DNA of 64,000 nt from Moritella sp. 5. GTDB lineage: Bacteria; Pseudomonadota; Gammaproteobacteria; Enterobacterales; Moritellaceae. A model generated the notes under the pieces. The model was not told where the DNA came from and did no database searches. It saw nothing but the letters and a program-made list of their open reading frames with translations. The stretch is from NCBI RefSeq assembly GCF_018219455.1, contig NZ_CP056122.1, positions 4,806,001 to 4,870,000 of the forward strand, written 5' to 3'. Positions 17,355 through 25,311 of the stretch are shown here, piece by piece (the stretch's first letter is position 1; each line of letters starts with the position of its first letter). The translations under genes and the position numbers were made by a program.

Positions 17355-17474
17355 TAAAGTCCTACAATTAAATTAGATACTTATAGAGCTTCACTTCGTA
17401 AACATAGCTACGAACAAGCAATAAAATTGTATATAATATATTATAACGCAAATTCTTAGTTCATATTATTAGCT

Positions 17475-17509
17475 ATTTATATTCATATTCATATTCATAT
17501 TCATATTCG
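17475..17509. repeat. TATTCA hexamer array between divergent genes
   Basis: Four perfect TATTCA units plus a partial one run from 17481 to 17509, with a degenerate unit (TATTTA) before them. The array lies 38 bp upstream of the 17548 gene and 121 bp from the ToxR-like gene. Repeat number could slip, changing promoter spacing or regulator binding. Confidence 0.8.
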
Positions 17510-17547
17510 ACAATGGTAAGAAAATTAAATAGTAGAGTGGTGAATAA

Positions 17548-18036
17548 ATGCAATCATATTTAGTCAAACTGATCATTATATATGCCATTTTATGTTTTAT
17601 TTTACTTGGTAAAAGTTTGATAACAGAAGATTTAGTTTTAGTCGGTAGTCAATGGAAATGTAATTTCCAAAAAATTAGATTCTCAACTAATGCATACTCA
17701 AAATACGAAATGATAAATGAGTCAATGCTTTATACTTTTAGCTCTAAGAGTAGTTTTTATATTAAAGACAGAATGTTGGTCAAGGATAAAAACGGCCTCA
17801 CAGAAACAGTAGAACTACTCTTTATTGGTGAATATATTCTGGACGGTAATAATTTGTCGATGGTTTTCAACGATGTAAATTTTAAAAAAAAGCATTCTGA
17901 TGATGTGATTAATAATGATCAATTATTATATAAAGGTTTTTCAATCGATTATAAGATTGAGCGTAAAGACAACTTCCTTTATCTTTACTCCGCCAATAAT
18001 AGTGAAGAATTTAATCACGTCTGCTCTATACCCTAG
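17548..18036 (+). CDS. Membrane-anchored extracytoplasmic protein, unknown
   Basis: A 162-residue protein with one N-terminal membrane helix (about residues 6-24) and a beta-rich outer domain with two cysteines (C38 in WKCNF and C159 in HVCSIP) placed to form a disulfide joining its ends. The arrangement beside a membrane-bound regulator recalls effector partners such as ToxS/TcpH, but no sequence similarity to them is evident. The gene is AT-rich and in divergent orientation to the ToxR-like gene, which probably controls it. Confidence 0.65.
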   Translation: MQSYLVKLIIIYAILCFILLGKSLITEDLVLVGSQWKCNFQKIRFSTNAYSKYEMINESMLYTFSSKSSFYIKDRMLVKDKNGLTETVELLFIGEYILDGNNLSMVFNDVNFKKKHSDDVINNDQLLYKGFSIDYKIERKDNFLYLYSANNSEEFNHVCSIP

Positions 18037-18054
18037 ACAATCACTTTCCGATTA

Positions 18055-18930
18055 CTAGTTTACTGCCAGTTCTTTCGCTAAATAGTCTACCAGCATCCGT
18101 ACTTTCGGCGATAAATGACGATTCTGTGGGTATAACGCCCATACCGCATCATCTGGTTCACGGTAGTTAGGTAGTAATTCAATGAGTTGACCTTGATTAA
18201 TGTATTCCTGCACATAATAATCCGGCAGTTGCACGATACCCACGCCTTTTAGCGCCGCATCCACTAATACCGGACCACTATTACAACTAAAATTACCTTT
18301 CACGCGAATATTACGCGCTTTGCCTTTTTCCTGAAAACGCCAATAATCCAGTGTCCCTGACAAACAATTATGACGGTCTAATTCAGATAAGCTATGCGGC
18401 GCACCAAATGCACTTAAATACTCAGGCGCAGCACAAACATATTGTTTTCGGGTCGCTAATCGTTTACCAATCATGGATGAATCGCCTAACTGACCCAAGC
18501 GGATCGCCAAATCAAAACCTTCATCGATTAAATCAATTTGCTGATTCGATAGTATCAACTGCACTTCTAATTCAGGGTATTGCGTCACAAAATCATTTAC
18601 TAACGGCGCGACACTACGTTCACCATAGGTAATCGGCGCAGTGATTTTTAACTTACCCTTTGGTGTGCTTTGTAAATTGGTGATCGCACGTTCTGCATCT
18701 GCTAACCCATCCATGACCTGACGGCAATGTTGATAGTAAATCCCCCCCACCTCTGTCACCGATACTTTGCGTGTAGTACGATAAAATAATTTTGCCGATA
18801 ACCGTTCTTCAAGGGCAGAAACTTGTCGACTGACCTGCGCTGTAGAGATCCCTAAACGCTTTGCCGCCGCAGTAAAACTTTCGGTTTCAGCAACCGCAAC
18901 AAATTCACTAACACCAGACCAATCACTCAT
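18055..18930 (-). CDS. LysR-family transcriptional regulator (probable adhC regulator)
   Basis: A 291-residue LysR regulator. The HTH covers residues about 3-62: VSEFVAVAETESFTAAAKRL, STAQVSRQVSALEERL and LFYRTTRKVSVTEVG. This subgroup is the CrgA/DmlR-like branch. Its own upstream region has the palindrome AGTAAA-N5-TTTGCT (19007-19023), and a near copy with the same flanks lies upstream of the glutathione-dependent formaldehyde dehydrogenase gene at 28607-28623. I therefore infer that it autoregulates and controls adhC. Its stop lies just beyond the 17548-18036 gene (convergent). Confidence 0.9.
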   Translation of the reverse strand: MSDWSGVSEFVAVAETESFTAAAKRLGISTAQVSRQVSALEERLSAKLFYRTTRKVSVTEVGGIYYQHCRQVMDGLADAERAITNLQSTPKGKLKITAPITYGERSVAPLVNDFVTQYPELEVQLILSNQQIDLIDEGFDLAIRLGQLGDSSMIGKRLATRKQYVCAAPEYLSAFGAPHSLSELDRHNCLSGTLDYWRFQEKGKARNIRVKGNFSCNSGPVLVDAALKGVGIVQLPDYYVQEYINQGQLIELLPNYREPDDAVWALYPQNRHLSPKVRMLVDYLAKELAVN

Positions 18931-18990
18931 CTATACACTCTCTTATTCTACAGTTAGGTAACAATTATAAGTTATTCCCTGCAATAAACC

Positions 18991-19023
18991 TACATTATTA
19001 CTAACCAGTAAAAGTGATTTGCT
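18991..19023. promoter_or_regulatory. Putative LysR operator, copy 1
   Basis: The core AGTAAAAGTGATTTGCT (19007-19023) is an inverted repeat AGTAAA/TTTGCT with 5-base spacing, preceded by ACATTATTA. The same core and same flank recur at 28607-28623 before adhC. It lies 77 bp upstream of the LysR start and 85 bp before the divergent symporter gene. Confidence 0.65.
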
Positions 19024-19107
19024 TATCAAGCTAATTATCATTGTCGAATAACTCCAATATAATCGCGCCTCATTTACTGATATCCAGTAACCCTAACGAG
19101 AAAGATT

Positions 19108-20352
19108 ATGTTATCCACGATCAAGCGTTCATTGCCGTTGCAATTACTGACTGCCGCTATTTTGGCTTGGTTTTTTGCCACTATCATGCCAACAGTCGCC
19201 AATATTACCGAGCAAACTTGGTATCAATTAATCTTGTTAGGAAAGACCACCTATATCGGTTTGCTAAAAATGCTCATCGGGTTGGTGGTGATGCTGTCTT
19301 TAATGCAAGGCATGACCAATATAGGCTCCACGCTAAAATTAAAAACCTTGGGTGTAAGTACGCTCATTTTTTATAGCCTGACTTCGATTATCGCTATTAG
19401 CTTAGGGCTTGGCGCAGTAATGCTAATGCCAGAATGGCAACCCTTAGTCGAGCCTGTCACGGTTGCAGATCACATCAGACTTATTGATCAGGAGTCTGTC
19501 ACAGGGTCAAGTATTGCCGCAAAACTACTCGCCATGGCACTGATAAATCCTTTCGCAGCCTTGGTTAGCGGCAATTTATTAGCCATTGTCTTATTCTCGC
19601 TGTTATTTTCAGTGTCGCTATTGCGGTCACTGCCACAACACCATGTGGTATTTGATGTTATTGCGGGCTTGAATAAAGGGTTAAATAAATTAGTCCAAAG
19701 CATAATTAGTCTCGCTCCGATTGCTGTGTTTGCTATTGTGTTTGAATTTACTGTTGCCGGGAATTCCGGTTTATTTGGTCAGTTAGCATTATTCGCTTTA
19801 CTGGTATTTGTACTGACGCTGATCCATGGCGTGATTATCTTACCTGTATTAGCAAAAATATTTACAGGCATTAAATTTACTACCTTATTTAAAGCCATAT
19901 CTGCACCACTAGCGATGGCATTTGCGACCTCATCAAGTACTGCAACGCTACCGTTATCAATGCAAGCAGCAGAAAAAGATCTGGGTGTATCACAAAGTAC
20001 CAGCAGTTTTGTATTACCCCTTGGCGCTGTCATGAACATGGATGGTACCGCTTTGTTTGAAGGTGTGGCCGCTATCTTCCTTGCGCAATTATTTGGTATT
20101 GATTTAAGTACAACTGGTATCGTGATGATTTTTATTATGGCAATGGTATCCTCAGTCGGTGCACCGGGTATGCCATCGGGTTCTATGTCTGGTATGCAGC
20201 TAGTGATGTTAGCTGTAGGTATTCCACTCGAAGGTATTGCGATCTTACTGATTATCGAACGTCCACTGGATACATTCAGAACTGCAGTGAATGTCGAAGG
20301 TGATCTGATTGCAGCGCTGGTTGTTGATAAATGGCAGCATAATAAGCGTTAA
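19108..20352 (+). CDS. Dicarboxylate/amino acid:cation symporter (DAACS family)
   Basis: A 414-residue sodium- or proton-coupled transporter of the GltP/SstT family. The C-terminal substrate-binding core is intact: AFATSSSTATLPLSM (serine-rich hairpin 1), VLPLGAVMNMDGTALFEG and SSVGAPGMPSGSMSGMQL (hairpin 2). These carriers import glutamate, aspartate, serine or C4-dicarboxylates. It is divergent from the LysR gene and followed by an intrinsic terminator. Confidence 0.93.
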   Translation: MLSTIKRSLPLQLLTAAILAWFFATIMPTVANITEQTWYQLILLGKTTYIGLLKMLIGLVVMLSLMQGMTNIGSTLKLKTLGVSTLIFYSLTSIIAISLGLGAVMLMPEWQPLVEPVTVADHIRLIDQESVTGSSIAAKLLAMALINPFAALVSGNLLAIVLFSLLFSVSLLRSLPQHHVVFDVIAGLNKGLNKLVQSIISLAPIAVFAIVFEFTVAGNSGLFGQLALFALLVFVLTLIHGVIILPVLAKIFTGIKFTTLFKAISAPLAMAFATSSSTATLPLSMQAAEKDLGVSQSTSSFVLPLGAVMNMDGTALFEGVAAIFLAQLFGIDLSTTGIVMIFIMAMVSSVGAPGMPSGSMSGMQLVMLAVGIPLEGIAILLIIERPLDTFRTAVNVEGDLIAALVVDKWQHNKR

Positions 20353-20360
20353 GATGAGTA

Positions 20361-20388
20361 AATAGGTGTCGTTCGTCCGACACCTATT
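20361..20388 (+). terminator. Terminator after the symporter gene
   Basis: AATAGGTGTCG (20361-20371) pairs perfectly with CGACACCTATT (20378-20388), loop TTCGTC, followed by CTTATTT. The symmetric A/T flanks make it usable from both convergent genes. Confidence 0.8.
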
Positions 20389-20403
20389 CTTATTTGTGGG
20401 ATA

Positions 20404-20862
20404 TTACTTGATTGATTTTTTGGTCACAGCCAAAATAGAAGTAACTAAAGCTGCAATAGCAAAAAATATTCTTTGCCAATGTAACGTTAGCCAAGTTGAT
20501 AGCTCATTACTTACGCGAGTAACATCAATTGTTTGCTCTGCAAATGAAGTATTTGTTGGCACATAGTAAATTGGATAATACAACATATTCGCCAGCATGA
20601 AAATAATAGTCAAGAACCATAATTTTCTATTTTCAGTGCTTAAACAACACGTTAAAACAGCCAAAATAAGAACGCCGGGTCCAAATGGTACCATTACGCT
20701 ACCGATGAGATGTCCATAAGTTGAAAACCAATCTAAGAATAATTGCGGTTCAGAAAGTTGCCAAAATGGCACTAAAACAATTGCAATTAAAATCATAGCA
20801 CCTATAAATGAGCCATTTAAGGCAATGACTAATACTTGCATTATTTTATTGATTTGTTTCAT
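20404..20862 (-). CDS. DUF1772-like four-helix membrane protein
   Basis: A 152-residue membrane protein with four helices (about 10-30, 51-73, 77-98 and 128-147). The pattern NGSFIGAMILIAIVLVPFW and later YYPIYY is reminiscent of the DUF1772/anthrone-oxygenase-like family. The start was set at 20862 because GGAG lies 5 bases upstream; the frame extends to 20895 without a ribosome site. It is convergent with the symporter gene. Confidence 0.65.
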   Translation of the reverse strand: MKQINKIMQVLVIALNGSFIGAMILIAIVLVPFWQLSEPQLFLDWFSTYGHLIGSVMVPFGPGVLILAVLTCCLSTENRKLWFLTIIFMLANMLYYPIYYVPTNTSFAEQTIDVTRVSNELSTWLTLHWQRIFFAIAALVTSILAVTKKSIK

Positions 20863-21138
20863 ACTTACTCCTGAATGAATGGAAAGTACATTCATACCTA
20901 CTTTTATATAGCATCAATATACGCGCTTAATTAACCACACCCACCATCCAGCCACAAGTATATCCCGATGAATTTACCAATAACTTACAGTCAATTTACA
21001 GCAACTTACAAAATAGCTAATGAGGTTGTTCATGAAAATGATCAATTCATACTTCCAAGCCTTCAGCCGATAGGAATTAGTTAGGCGGCGCAAAATAAAG
21101 AAATTATATTTACACTCGATCTTTAACGATTGCATTTC

Positions 21139-21154
21139 AAGACGATCGGTCATA
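21139..21154. promoter_or_regulatory. TetR (NemR-like) operator before the regulator gene
   Basis: AAGACGATCGGTCATA contains the palindromic core GAC-GATC-GGTC. The closely matching AAGACGACCGGTCTAA is found before the oxidoreductase gene (21832-21847). It lies about 10-25 bp upstream of the tetR start, so autorepression is likely. Confidence 0.75.
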
Positions 21155-21164
21155 GAATGACCAA

Positions 21165-21764
21165 ATGCCAAGACCTAAACAAAACGAACATACTCGCGAA
21201 GCCCTGATTGAAGTTGGTATCAAGCATATCTCTCAACACGGTTATCACGGCACTGGGATAAAACAGATCCTAGATGAGCTAAAAGTACCGAAAGGGTCCT
21301 TTTATAATTACTTTAATAGCAAAGAAGCTTTTGTTGCCGAGCTTATCGAAGCCGATATGCACGCCAATGCAAAAGAAATTCAACCGCTATTGGATAACAC
21401 GAACCTGAACCCAATTGAAAAATTGCGGGCGCTATTCGAAAAAGCTCGCCAAAAATACAGCGAGCAACAAGGCAAGCAAGGTTGCTTGGTCGCGAGTGTT
21501 GCCAACGACATTGGTGATTCAAGTGTATTATGCCAACAAGCAATGCAACGTTCGGTGAAGGCATTAAACCAATTATTATCAGGATTAATCAGCGATGCGC
21601 AAGCACAGCAATTGATCCGTACCGACCTACCCGAAAAACAGTTGGCGACATTAATGTGGACAGCATGGGAAGGCAGTTTAATCGAAATGAAGATCGCCGG
21701 TAATACCGATAATCTTACTCAGATCACTGATTTCATTTTTGATGACATTTTAAAAGCCGACTAG
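21165..21764 (+). CDS. TetR-family regulator (NemR/AcuR-like)
   Basis: A 199-residue TetR repressor. The HTH at residues about 9-55 reads TREALIEVGIKHISQHGYHG, IKQILDELKVPKGSFYNYF and SKEAFVAELI, typical of the AcuR/NemR branch. The rest is the ligand-binding helical domain, with Cys residues (C106, C122) that could sense electrophiles as NemR does. It lies upstream of an old-yellow-enzyme gene with matching operators in front of both, the arrangement of the NemRA system, in which electrophiles release repression. Confidence 0.9.
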   Translation: MPRPKQNEHTREALIEVGIKHISQHGYHGTGIKQILDELKVPKGSFYNYFNSKEAFVAELIEADMHANAKEIQPLLDNTNLNPIEKLRALFEKARQKYSEQQGKQGCLVASVANDIGDSSVLCQQAMQRSVKALNQLLSGLISDAQAQQLIRTDLPEKQLATLMWTAWEGSLIEMKIAGNTDNLTQITDFIFDDILKAD

Positions 21765-21781
21765 CTAACGAACACGCAAAC

Positions 21782-21818
21782 AGCGATATTATCAGTCGAA
21801 TTGTAATATCGCTTTTTT
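21782..21818 (+). terminator. Terminator after tetR
   Basis: AGCGATATTA (21782-21791) pairs with TAATATCGCT (21804-21813), followed by TTTTTT. It separates the regulator from the oxidoreductase, which then has its own operator and promoter. Confidence 0.85.
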
Positions 21819-21830
21819 AAGTCCCGAAGT

Positions 21831-21848
21831 TAAGACGACCGGTCTAAT
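21831..21848. promoter_or_regulatory. TetR (NemR-like) operator before the oxidoreductase gene
   Basis: TAAGACGACCGGTCTAAT is a nearly perfect palindrome (TTAGACC-GGTCTTA type) 20 bp before the ATG of the oxidoreductase, and matches the site at 21139. Confidence 0.8.
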
Positions 21849-21867
21849 TATTGAAACAGGATTGATA

Positions 21868-23100
21868 ATGACAACAGCAATTACATTACAACAAGGTTTT
21901 ACCTTAAAAAATGGCACGTTTATTAAAAACCGTTTATTTAAGTCAGCAATGAGTGAACAGCTTAGTGATGCCGAACATAACCCATTACCGGGACTTGCTA
22001 CGCTTTATCACACTTGGGCTCTCGGCGGTTTAGGATTATCAATGACCGGTAATCTCATGGTTGATCGCAATGCATTAGGCGAACCAAAGCAAGTCGTGTT
22101 AGATGAACAGAGTGATTTAACTGAGTTTAAACGCTGGGCTCAACAAGGCAGTGTTAACGATACCCAACTGTGGGCACAACTAAATCATCCCGGTAAACAA
22201 ACACCGAATTTTATTAATGCAGAGCCTGTTGCACCGTCGGCGATCGCACTGACAAACGGTTTAGAAAAAGGCTTTAATACTCCGCGCGCACTGACAGAAT
22301 CAGAGATCTTGAATATTATTGGTCAGTTCCAAACCAGTGCCAAATTAGCTAAGCAAGTCGGCTTTACAGGTGTACAAATTCACGGAGCACATGGTTACTT
22401 GGTTAATCAGTTCTTGTCTCCACGTCATAATCAACGTGACGACCAATGGGGTGGCAGCATTGAAAATCGCATGCGCTTTGTATTATCAATCTATCAAGCA
22501 ATACGTGCCGAAGTAGGTGACGCATTCCCAATTGGTATTAAACTGAATTCTGCCGATTTTATGCGCGGTGGTTTTACCGAAGAAGAATCCATGCAAGTCG
22601 TCAAAGCATTATCTGATGCAGGCATCGATCAAATTGAGATCAGTGGTGGTACTTATGAAAGCCCAACGATGACCGGTCACAAAGTGAAGAAGTCAACGTT
22701 AGCGCGTGAAGCTTACTTCCTTGCTTATGCTGAAAAGGTGCGTGCTATTACCGATACACCATTAGTTGTGACTGGTGGTTTTCGTTCAAGTAAAGCTATG
22801 CTTTCTGCACTACAAAGTAACGCAACAGATTTTATTGGACTAGCACGCCCAATGTCGTTAGATACCCAGTTGCCGAATAAACTGATGGCATCTGATGACC
22901 ACAAGATTAGTTTACCGAACTTAACCACAGGTGTTAAAGCCATTGATCGCATCGCGATGTTAAACATTACGTGGTACGAAGCCCAGCTTGCGCGTATTGC
23001 TAAACAGCAGCAGCCAAAAGCCAATTTAGGTACTTGGCCAGTATTTTTCAAAACTCTCTATGGCGCAGGTATCTACGCATTTAGAAAACGCCGTGCTTAA
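21868..23100 (+). CDS. NADH:flavin oxidoreductase (old yellow enzyme family, NemA-like)
   Basis: A 410-residue FMN-dependent TIM-barrel ene-reductase. Visible features are KNRLFKSAMSEQL at the FMN phosphate/isoalloxazine end, QLNHPGKQT, the catalytic pair and Tyr in GVQIHGAHGYLVNQFLSPRHN, NRMRFVL, and the C-terminal FIGLARPM. Members reduce activated alkenes, N-ethylmaleimide or nitro compounds. The start at 21868 has ACAGG upstream; the track-like alternative TTG at 21862 is less good. The TetR operator just upstream implies induction by electrophiles. Confidence 0.92.
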   Translation: MTTAITLQQGFTLKNGTFIKNRLFKSAMSEQLSDAEHNPLPGLATLYHTWALGGLGLSMTGNLMVDRNALGEPKQVVLDEQSDLTEFKRWAQQGSVNDTQLWAQLNHPGKQTPNFINAEPVAPSAIALTNGLEKGFNTPRALTESEILNIIGQFQTSAKLAKQVGFTGVQIHGAHGYLVNQFLSPRHNQRDDQWGGSIENRMRFVLSIYQAIRAEVGDAFPIGIKLNSADFMRGGFTEEESMQVVKALSDAGIDQIEISGGTYESPTMTGHKVKKSTLAREAYFLAYAEKVRAITDTPLVVTGGFRSSKAMLSALQSNATDFIGLARPMSLDTQLPNKLMASDDHKISLPNLTTGVKAIDRIAMLNITWYEAQLARIAKQQQPKANLGTWPVFFKTLYGAGIYAFRKRRA

Positions 23101-23121
23101 GCAGAAAGGACACAATATATA

Positions 23122-23142
23122 CGCCTAGAATATTTCTAGGCG
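23122..23142 (+). terminator. Hairpin after the oxidoreductase gene
   Basis: CGCCTAGAA (23122-23130) and TTCTAGGCG (23134-23142) form a perfect 9-bp stem with a TAT loop. No long T-run follows. Confidence 0.6.
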
Positions 23143-23231
23143 TAGGAAGATAACTTAATTAAAATGAAGCTCTGATAGCTTAATTCAGATCACTAATTTC
23201 ATGCTTCATGACATAAAAAAAATATAAATAT

Positions 23232-23275
23232 AGGAATGAGATTTATTTGCAGTTGGTAACTTGTTAGATTATATA
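23232..23275 (+). promoter_or_regulatory. Sigma-70 promoter overlapped by a Fur-box-like site
   Basis: A -35 TTGCAG (23247-23252) and a -10 TATATA (23270-23275) are separated by 17 bp. AGGAATGAGATTTATTTGC (23232-23250) matches 11 of 19 positions of the classic Fur box (GATAATGATAATCATTATC) and overlaps the -35. The same AATGAGA-type core is found in the three ryhB promoters of this window. This predicts iron repression of the downstream cluster. Confidence 0.55.
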
Positions 23276-23298
23276 AAAGTCAGCAAGTAGGCATAGCT

Positions 23299-23712
23299 AT
23301 GAGTGCAAAAAAAGCATTAAAGAAATTAAAAAAACAAAGCAAGAAGATTGAAAAAAAATCGCTAAAACAACTACATGAATTATCCAAAATCACGACTCAA
23401 GTCGCGGCTAATAACAGTGACTGGCACCACGAGATCAAGGATTTATCGCAAGACGTCATTGCCAGTATGATGTCAGAATTAAAAACACCGTTAGAACCTG
23501 TTATATCTTGGTTTAAAGAAGGTTCAGATAATGTTGAGTACAATAAAGAAGTTATTGCGAGTGGCCAAATACTAACGCTGGCTAAACATCAACAACGCAC
23601 AGCAACTCGATCCGTGCTTAATATTCCGTTGAAATCACCCGCTTGTAAAAAATGTCCAGCACGAGCAAATGGAATATGTAAATGTGCAGCTAAAAAATTT
23701 AAAAACTCATAA
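23299..23712 (+). CDS. Lysine-rich protein with C-terminal Cys cluster, possible ferrosome-cluster member
   Basis: A 137-residue protein. The first 40 residues are very basic and helical (MSAKKALKKLKKQSKKIEKK), the middle is amphipathic, and the C-terminus carries C-x2-C-x7-C-x-C (ACKKCPARANGICKCAAKK), likely to bind a metal or Fe-S centre. It follows a promoter with a Fur-like box and begins a group of metal-handling genes. The 3' end overlaps the next gene (minus strand) by 14 bp. I do not recognise the family; a role on the iron particle or membrane is conjecture. Confidence 0.65.
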   Translation: MSAKKALKKLKKQSKKIEKKSLKQLHELSKITTQVAANNSDWHHEIKDLSQDVIASMMSELKTPLEPVISWFKEGSDNVEYNKEVIASGQILTLAKHQQRTATRSVLNIPLKSPACKKCPARANGICKCAAKKFKNS

Positions 23713-24058
23713 TCATACGACTAACGGAGGGACCAACTAAACGTTTTAATGCTATTGTAGCTAAACCTTTGGTTAGCGTTTTTGCACCATTAACCACCGC
23801 GTTTTCAACAAATGAGGGGTTTTCATCACTTTTAGTCCACTCATGCGTCTCTAAAATCTCTAACAAACTGTCACAATCAAGCTCTTCACGATCAAAATGA
23901 ATTGCTACTGAACCTGCATGATATTTATGCTTAACATTCGAGATCGCATCTATTTGCTGCAATTGTTCAATCAATGCCATAACGGCCTTTGGATTATGGC
24001 GAATATAGTCGGATCTGACGCGTAATCGTTGGGATGTTTTGTGAATATACGTGTTCAT
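23699..24058 (-). CDS. HMA_2-like domain protein (no CxxC)
   Basis: A 119-residue protein with a ferredoxin-like HMA_2 fold: QRLRVRSDYIRHNP as first strand, VMALIEQLQQIDAISNVKHK helix and strand, and GSVAIHFDREELDCDSLLEIL. The canonical metal-binding CxxC is absent, as in the HMA_2 domains of the neighbouring genes at 24192 and 25897. The last 35 residues are hydrophobic (VNGAKTLTKGLATIALKRLV) and may associate with membrane. It is transcribed opposite to the rest of the cluster, sharing a 133-bp divergent region with 24192. Confidence 0.7.
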   Translation of the reverse strand: MNTYIHKTSQRLRVRSDYIRHNPKAVMALIEQLQQIDAISNVKHKYHAGSVAIHFDREELDCDSLLEILETHEWTKSDENPSFVENAVVNGAKTLTKGLATIALKRLVGPSVSRMIMSF

Positions 24059-24191
24059 AACTACTCAAATGCAAGCGATAATGATTATCAATAAGGTAAC
24101 ATCAAAGTTGACCCTGCGCAAAGAAAACTCAATCAAATTCAATTAACAATTGATCACTATTCGCATCCACCCTCTTCTTATATATAATTTT

Positions 24192-24530
24192 ATGATGAAA
24201 GATAAAATCAAAAAAGCTTTAAAAATAAGACGTTGGTTAACGCTAGCGCACCACATCCCAGGACGTATCCGACTTAAATACAAGATGGGTATTATGGCCC
24301 ATTTGGTGACGATAAAAGTCACTGACATTGAGCAAGCGTTAGCTGATATACCTGCGTTTAAAAATTATAAAATAAACAGCGATACAGGTAGCATTCTGAT
24401 TGAATACGATGCAGGCATCATCAAACCAGAATTTATCAACCAGTTGTTTTCAGAATCAGAGGTCGACGTGCAACAAGCTTATTTGAATATTGCTGCAAGT
24501 CTTAAGATGGATGGAGTAAATGATGAGTGA
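24192..24530 (+). CDS. HMA_2-like domain protein (no CxxC)
   Basis: About 112 residues. HHIPGRIRLKYKMGIM opens an HMA_2-type domain and is almost the same as HHLSGRIRFKVPALRQ at the N-terminus of the P-type ATPase two genes on. ILIEYDAGIIKPEFINQLF is the third strand/helix. There is no CxxC, so classical thiol metal binding is unlikely. The start was set at the first ATG (24192); the ribosome site is weak. It overlaps the next gene by 8 bp, so it is translationally coupled. It resembles the HMA-like small proteins of ferrosome clusters. Confidence 0.72.
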   Translation: MMKDKIKKALKIRRWLTLAHHIPGRIRLKYKMGIMAHLVTIKVTDIEQALADIPAFKNYKINSDTGSILIEYDAGIIKPEFINQLFSESEVDVQQAYLNIAASLKMDGVNDE

Positions 24531-25308
24531 TGGTCCTAAATACGGTTCACACGATATCCCTTATACACAGAACACCGAGCAGTCAGACCCTTATGCTACT
24601 AATGGTGGATATTCACCTTACATGATGCCTGTATACGGTTATAACCACCCAGGTATGCACCCAAGTATGCACCCAAGTATGCACCCAAGTATGCACCCAG
24701 GTATGCACCCAGGTATGCACCCAAGTATGCACCCAAGTATGCACCCAGGTATGCAACCAGGTATGCACCCAGGTATGCACCCAAGTATGCACCCAAGTAT
24801 GCACCCAGGTATGCAACCAGGTATGCACCCAGGTATGCATCCAGATTCACACGCTGGTATGCATCCAGGTTCGCACCCAGGTATGCATCCACAGCAAGAA
24901 CCCCCTGCTCAGCAACAAGAAGAAAACAATGCTTTCATTGAACAAGCCCAAGCTATGCTTGAAGGTGTGCTCGGCGAAGAAGTTGGAATGTTTAAAGACT
25001 TATTAGGAAACTTTGGTATGAATGATAAAGAATTTTGGAAAGGCGCTATGGTTGGCGCGGCAGCAGCCCTACTACTAAGCAACGAAAACGTACGTGGCAA
25101 ATTAGTCGATTTAGTTGCTGGTGCTGGTGATATGCTTAAATCAGGTGGCTCAAGTGTTAAAGATACTGCAACGCAAACAGCTGCATCAGTAAAAGATAAT
25201 GTATCAACAAGCGGCGAAATTTTCCGCGATACATATACCGCTGGCAAACAAGGTTTTCAAGAATCTGTTGAGCGTCATAACGTAGAACAACCTAAAACTG
25301 AAAGCTAA
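24523..25308 (+). CDS. Met/His-repeat membrane protein with YtxH-like tail
   Basis: A 261-residue protein. Residues about 42-125 are a tandem array of four-residue units [GS]MHP with a few QP variants, a likely multivalent metal-binding or scaffold region with alternating Met and His. After a Gln-rich linker comes FIEQAQAMLEGVLGEEVGMF, then a single hydrophobic segment GAMVGAAAALLLSNENVRGKL of the YtxH type and an amphipathic Ser/Thr/Lys tail like those of phasin- or apolipoprotein-like helices. ATG 24523 has GGAG six bases upstream. It sits between an HMA_2 gene and another YtxH-like gene. I infer a particle- or membrane-coating role in a metal organelle; no known family covers the repeat. 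Confidence 0.75.
   Translation: MSDGPKYGSHDIPYTQNTEQSDPYATNGGYSPYMMPVYGYNHPGMHPSMHPSMHPSMHPGMHPGMHPSMHPSMHPGMQPGMHPGMHPSMHPSMHPGMQPGMHPGMHPDSHAGMHPGSHPGMHPQQEPPAQQQEENNAFIEQAQAMLEGVLGEEVGMFKDLLGNFGMNDKEFWKGAMVGAAAALLLSNENVRGKLVDLVAGAGDMLKSGGSSVKDTATQTAASVKDNVSTSGEIFRDTYTAGKQGFQESVERHNVEQPKTES
24651..24840. repeat. 12-bp coding tandem repeats ([GS]MHP units)
   Basis: About sixteen 12-bp units of the type GGTATGCACCCA or AAGTATGCACCCA-phase variants, organised in a higher-order 60-bp block present twice (about 24721-24840). Near-identical DNA copies mean recent expansion and easy length change by slippage. Long open frames on the opposite strand here are only by-products of the repeat. Confidence 0.85.
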
Positions 25309-25311
25309 ATT

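Noticed and set aside
24651-24840. Possible CRISPR array
   Set aside because: Units are 12 bp, contiguous, without spacers, and in phase with a coding frame.
24599-24892. Long open frames on the minus strand (repeats of YLGA and HTWV)
   Set aside because: They arise because the 12-bp repeat of the [GS]MHP gene has no stops in any frame; no ribosome site, and the plus frame has clear start, operon coupling and non-repeat domains.
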